Assembly: GCA_947480815.1 (NCBI GenBank)
Contig: CANKEA010000028.1
Location: forward strand, 1-9,884
Origin: Caulobacterales bacterium
GTDB taxonomy: Bacteria; Pseudomonadota; Alphaproteobacteria; Caulobacterales; Caulobacteraceae
DNA: 9,884 bases
Direction of reading: 5' to 3'
Made by a program: the position numbers and the translations under genes. The notes under the pieces are model-generated. The model was not told the DNA's origin and did no database searches. It was given only the letters and a program-made list of their open reading frames with translations. Every line of letters starts with the position of its first letter. Within the stretch, counting starts at the first letter, position 1. Positions 7,157-9,884 of the stretch are shown here, one piece after another.

Positions 7157-7510
7157 ATGGCTCCTGCTGATGGTACGCGCGAAGAGGCGGTAAAGCGCCT
7201 CGACGAACGGGCTGAGGCTCTCAGGGCCCGGACCCAGGGTCCGACGGTGTCGCATGCCGGTGAACAGGCCGTAAGCCAGGCCTATCGCATCATCGCCGAA
7301 CTCATCGGGGGGGTGCTGGTTGGGATGGCGGCCGGGTTCATTGTGGATCGGGTGCTTAAGACCACGCCGTGGGGTCTGATTGGGGGTGTCCTGCTTGGAT
7401 TCGCCTTATCGATCTGGATGGCGCGGCGAACGGCCAACCGCCTGATGGCGCTGGCCAAGCAAGATTCGGAGCCGCTTCCTTCGGTTCCGTTTGACGACGA
7501 CGAGGAGTGA
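7157..7510 (+). CDS. atpI: ATP synthase F0 accessory protein AtpI
   Basis: A 117-residue small membrane protein of the AtpI family, implicated in assembly of the c-ring or in Mg uptake; not part of the finished enzyme. Residues 1-40 are charged and cytoplasmic. Two membrane segments follow: IIAELIGGVLVGMAAGFIVD (about 45-64) and WGLIGGVLLGFALSIWMA (about 72-89), joined by the typical RVLKTTPWG turn. The tail ends in an acidic DDDEE. The arrangement AELIGG...WGLIGGVLLGF is characteristic of alphaproteobacterial AtpI. ATG 7157 is taken as the start although no Shine-Dalgarno sequence precedes it (the upstream bases are TTGTACACTC); in-frame alternatives would cut into the charged N-terminus. 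First gene of the F0 operon; GAGGAG at its very end serves as the ribosome site for atpB. Confidence 0.88.
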   Translation: MAPADGTREEAVKRLDERAEALRARTQGPTVSHAGEQAVSQAYRIIAELIGGVLVGMAAGFIVDRVLKTTPWGLIGGVLLGFALSIWMARRTANRLMALAKQDSEPLPSVPFDDDEE

Positions 7511-7519
7511 CCTGGGCCA

Positions 7520-8308
7520 ATGGCCGCCGATCCAATTGAGCAGTTCAAGATCGAGAAGCTTGTCGATTTCGGCACGGTGAACCTGCCCGTGTTCGGCAAG
7601 AGCGATCTGGCTTTCACCAACTCGCACCTGGCGATGACCATCGCCTTTGTGATGGTGGTAGGCTTCCTGACCCTGGCCACATCCAAGATGCAGGTCGTGC
7701 CTGGGCGTTGGCAGATTGTCGGCGAAACCCTGTTTGGCATGATCGATAATCTGGCCGAATCCATAATCGGCCATGACGGTAAGAAGTACTTCCCGTTCGT
7801 GTTCACGGTTTTCATGTTCATTCTGGCGATGAACGTGCTGGGCCTGATGCTTACCTTCACGGTCACCTCCCAGCTTGCCATCACCGCCACCTTTGGCTTG
7901 ATCACCATTGGCCTGGTGCTGATCATTGGCTTCGTCAAGCACGGCTTGGGCTTCTTCAAGCTCTTCGTCCCGTCTGGTGTGCCGATCGTGCTTTTGCCGG
8001 TGATAGTGCTGATCGAATTCGTATCCTTCCTTCTGCGCCCTGTGACCCTGGCTCTGCGTCTGTTCGGCAACATGCTGGGTGGCCACGTGGCCCTGAAGGT
8101 CTTCGCCGGCTTCGTGGTGGCACTGGGTGCCATGTCGGCTGCAGGCGGGGTTAGCCTGCTGGGCCTGCCCGGTGCGGCGCTGTCGCTTAGCATGGTGGTG
8201 GCGCTCACCGCCCTGGAATGCCTTGTCGCCTTTTTGCAGGCCTTTGTGTTCGCCGTGCTGACCTGCATCTACCTCAACGACGTGGTCAACCTCGGCCACG
8301 TTCACTGA
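7520..8308 (+). CDS. atpB: ATP synthase F0 subunit a
   Basis: Subunit a forms the two proton half-channels against the c-ring in the inner membrane. The protein has 262 residues, near the usual 240-270. Hydrophobic segments lie at about 37-55, 92-113, 118-138, 153-172, 190-208 and 220-250. The essential arginine is Arg 180 in LALRLFGNMLGGH, with Asn 184 and His 189 following; the last helix carries Glu 233 and Gln 240 in ALECLVAFLQAFVFAVLTCIY, matching the channel residues of the family. The start ATG lies nine bases after the atpI stop, and the GAGGAG at 7502-7507 overlaps the end of atpI, so translation is probably coupled. No sign of truncation. Confidence 0.97.
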   Translation: MAADPIEQFKIEKLVDFGTVNLPVFGKSDLAFTNSHLAMTIAFVMVVGFLTLATSKMQVVPGRWQIVGETLFGMIDNLAESIIGHDGKKYFPFVFTVFMFILAMNVLGLMLTFTVTSQLAITATFGLITIGLVLIIGFVKHGLGFFKLFVPSGVPIVLLPVIVLIEFVSFLLRPVTLALRLFGNMLGGHVALKVFAGFVVALGAMSAAGGVSLLGLPGAALSLSMVVALTALECLVAFLQAFVFAVLTCIYLNDVVNLGHVH

Positions 8309-8346
8309 CCCCCTTCAACTGACACCTCCAACAAGCGAGAGACATC

Positions 8347-8571
8347 ATGGATCAAGAAGCGGCTAAGCAAATCGGTGCGGGTCTCGCGACCCTCGGCATG
8401 ATCGGCGCCGGCATCGGCGTTGGCAACATCTTCGGCAGCTTCCTGACGGGCGCTTTGCGTAACCCGTCGGCCGCAGCCAGCCAGATCGGCAACCTGTTCG
8501 TCGGCGCGGCCCTGGCCGAAGCCCTGGGCATTCTGTCGTTCGTGCTGGGCATCCTGCTGAAGTACGGCTGA
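8347..8571 (+). CDS. atpE: ATP synthase F0 subunit c
   Basis: Subunit c, whose oligomer is the rotating proton-carrying ring of F0. It has 74 residues in two hydrophobic helices joined by the conserved polar loop ALRNPS (about 36-41). Helix 1 contains the GxGxGxG packing motif in [11 protein letters not shown] (20-30); helix 2 carries the proton-binding carboxylate Glu 58 in [11 protein letters not shown]. No polar Na-binding pattern (Gln in helix 1 with Glu-Ser/Thr in helix 2) is seen, so proton coupling is inferred. The start is preceded by the purine tract GAGAGA (8337-8342) and a 38-base A and C rich gap without obvious structure, suitable for the high translation this multicopy subunit needs. 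Confidence 0.98.
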   Translation: MDQEAAKQIGAGLATLGMIGAGIGVGNIFGSFLTGALRNPSAAASQIGNLFVGAALAEALGILSFVLGILLKYG

Positions 8572-8594
8572 GCCAGGCTCCAAGGAGCCTCAGC

Positions 8595-9122
8595 ATGGCT
8601 GACCAGACCACCGCCACGACCCAGGCGCCGGAAGAGACCGGCGGCCTGCCGCAGTTCCAGTTTCAGCACTGGGCGGGCCAGATCGGCTATCTGCTGATCT
8701 TGTTCGTGGCCCTGTATGTGTTGATATCGAAGGTGTTCGCGCCGCGCATCCGCCGTGTGTTCGACGAGCGTGCCCGGGTGATTAGCGAGGCCATTACAAG
8801 CGCTCGCGCCGTGCAGACCGAAGCCGCCGCCCAAGCCGATGCCGCCAAGCGTGCCCTGGCCGATGCGCGTGCCTCGGCCCAGAAACTTGCGTCCGACTCT
8901 AAGGCCAAAGCCAATGCTGAGGCCGCCGAGCGTGAGGCGGTGCTGGAGTCCGACCTGGCTGAAAAGCAGGCTCAGGCGGAGGCTCGCATTCGTAACGCCC
9001 GCGACGCGGCCATGGGTCATCTCTCTGACGTGGCGACCGACGCCGCCCAGGCGATGGTTGAGAAACTGACCGGTGCCAAGACCTCGCGCGAGGCGATCGC
9101 CGCCGCCGTGGCCAAGGCCTAG
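8595..9122 (+). CDS. atpF': ATP synthase F0 subunit b' (second b-type subunit)
   Basis: One of the two different b-type stator subunits found in alphaproteobacteria and phototrophs; it pairs with b to form the peripheral stalk that holds F1 still. The 175-residue protein has a polar N-terminus, then GGLPQFQFQHWAGQIGYLL, the usual b' lead-in, and one membrane helix at about 27-49. A long Ala, Arg and Glu rich coiled coil follows to about 150 and a short C-terminal part that would contact delta. AAGGAG (8581-8586) eight bases upstream fixes the ATG. Spacing is 23 bases from atpE and 11 bases to atpF. Also annotated as atpG or atpX in some genomes. Confidence 0.93.
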   Translation: MADQTTATTQAPEETGGLPQFQFQHWAGQIGYLLILFVALYVLISKVFAPRIRRVFDERARVISEAITSARAVQTEAAAQADAAKRALADARASAQKLASDSKAKANAEAAEREAVLESDLAEKQAQAEARIRNARDAAMGHLSDVATDAAQAMVEKLTGAKTSREAIAAAVAKA

Positions 9123-9133
9123 GATACAAAGAC

Positions 9134-9649
9134 ATGCCAGCCTTCTTCGAGACCGCTTTCTGGAGCGCCGCCAATACCGAGCTTTGGGTGGCGGTTGGCA
9201 TGATCCTGTTCCTTGGCGTGGTCTATCTGGCTGGGGGTTTCAAGACGGCCATGGGCGGGCTCGACGCAAAATCGGCCAAGATACAGGCTGATCTTGACGA
9301 GGCCGCGCAGATCCGCGCCGAGGCGGAGGCCATGCTGGCGGGTATTCGCCTGCAGCGCGACGAGGCCGAGATCCAGGCAAAGGCTATGATCGCCGCCGCT
9401 GGCGAGGAGGCCGCGCGCCTATCCGCTGAGGCGAAAGTGAAGCTGGAAGACAGTGTCGCTCGCCGCGGTGCCCTGGCCGAGCGCAAGATCGAGGTGGCGC
9501 AGCAAGAAGCGGCCAGTCAGGTGAAGGCCGCCGCCGTCGATATGGCCGCCCGCGCTGCTGAAACGATCCTGGCCGCGCGATTGGCCGGGTCGAAGTCCGA
9601 CGCCCAGACTGACAAGGCGATTGGTGAGCTGGCGACAAAGCTGCAATAG
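9134..9649 (+). CDS. atpF: ATP synthase F0 subunit b
   Basis: The second stator subunit, partner of b'. It has 171 residues: a short N-terminus FFETAFWSAANTELWV, one membrane helix at about 17-34 (VAVGMILFLGVVYLAGG), then a continuous charged coiled coil from about 42. The N-terminal wording (FW....NTEFWV type) is that of alphaproteobacterial subunit b rather than b'. A weak AGGAT at the b' stop codon is the likely ribosome site. It is the last gene of the F0 operon: the next gene is convergent and only six bases away, so the F1 genes (atpHAGDC) must be at another locus, as is usual in this class. Confidence 0.93.
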   Translation: MPAFFETAFWSAANTELWVAVGMILFLGVVYLAGGFKTAMGGLDAKSAKIQADLDEAAQIRAEAEAMLAGIRLQRDEAEIQAKAMIAAAGEEAARLSAEAKVKLEDSVARRGALAERKIEVAQQEAASQVKAAAVDMAARAAETILAARLAGSKSDAQTDKAIGELATKLQ

Positions 9650-9655
9650 AATGTG

Positions 9656-9884
9656 TTAGGCTGCGGCCTTGGCCACCGCCTTGCGCGCCGCCCGCCGTTT
9701 CAGCGACTTGCGCATTCGCACCATGACCCGCCATCTCGCCGGCAGGACCAACCGCTCCATGCGCAGGGTCTGTTGCCAGGCCACCTGCAGAACCTCGGGT
9801 TCACGCCGCAATAGCCGGCGGATCGGGAAGATCAACTTGGGGTGTGCGCGCTGGAAGCGCACAAACTGACGGCGTGCTGCGAAC
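9656..9884 (-). CDS. Unrecognised protein, C-terminal part only
   Basis: The reading frame is open on the minus strand from the window edge to TAA at 9656-9658, giving about 75 residues that end the protein. A GTG at 9862 is in frame, but the frame stays open upstream of it (FAARRQFVRFQRAHPKL), so the true start is probably beyond the window. The visible part is strongly basic, with aromatic and hydrophobic residues (HPKLIFPIRRLLRR, then ARWRVMVRMRKSLKRR) and an Ala-Lys tail; it could form an amphipathic, membrane- or nucleic-acid-facing helix. I do not recognise the family. It does not resemble the end of RnhB, which sits next to the F0 genes in some alphaproteobacteria. Convergent with atpF. 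Confidence 0.6.
   Translation of the reverse strand, partial: FAARRQFVRFQRAHPKLIFPIRRLLRREPEVLQVAWQQTLRMERLVLPARWRVMVRMRKSLKRRAARKAVAKAAA

Noticed and set aside
7282..8305. Overlapping minus-strand frames opposite atpI and atpB
   Set aside because: The plus strand encodes unmistakable AtpI and subunit a; the antisense products are His, Gln and Thr rich without domains.
9659..9680. GGC-rich imperfect palindrome at the atpF / minus-strand gene junction as a bidirectional terminator
   Set aside because: The stem has two mismatches and almost no loop, and it lies within the Ala-Lys codons of the minus-strand gene; it is likely codon-driven.

Overview
The window reads as a core chromosomal segment of a high-GC alphaproteobacterium, most likely from the Caulobacterales. 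The evidence is: an SMC protein with the alphaproteobacterial type of hinge; an F0 ATP synthase operon carrying two b-type subunits (b' then b) and split from the F1 genes; a DUF721/DciA protein beside mutY; and a promoter fitting the Caulobacter housekeeping pattern (TTGACGC, 12 bases, then a CTATAG-like box). I cannot name the species from sequence alone.

Layout: (1) Positions 1-494 hold the decayed C-terminal part of an EAL-domain (c-di-GMP phosphodiesterase type) gene with two in-frame TGA stops and a frameshift near its end. (2) mutY (adenine DNA glycosylase) runs leftwards to 491. It is divergent from dciA (DUF721, helicase-associated replication factor), with only 27 bases between the two ATG codons. 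(3) Two tandem DsbA-like thiol oxidoreductase genes follow, about 65% identical in their mature parts. The first encodes a predicted lipoprotein (CVHC active site), the second a predicted soluble periplasmic protein (CPHC). Each is preceded at the same distance by a copy of a 29-base element, and a strong GC hairpin lies between them. (4) smc begins 24 bases after the second dsbA-like gene and fills 3.4 kb. (5) After a 160-base intergenic region with a good promoter comes the complete F0 operon atpI-atpB-atpE-atpF'-atpF. (6) The 3' end of an unrecognised gene on the minus strand converges on atpF and leaves the window.

Together the genes serve housekeeping roles: oxidative-damage repair (MutY), replication (DciA), envelope thiol chemistry (two DsbA-like proteins), chromosome organisation (SMC) and the membrane proton channel of ATP synthase. 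I see no tRNA, rRNA, CRISPR array, insertion sequence or phage gene. I found no candidate for a wholly new system. The points most worth a second look are the duplicated oxidoreductases with their duplicated upstream element, their likely co-transcription with smc, and the decayed EAL gene.
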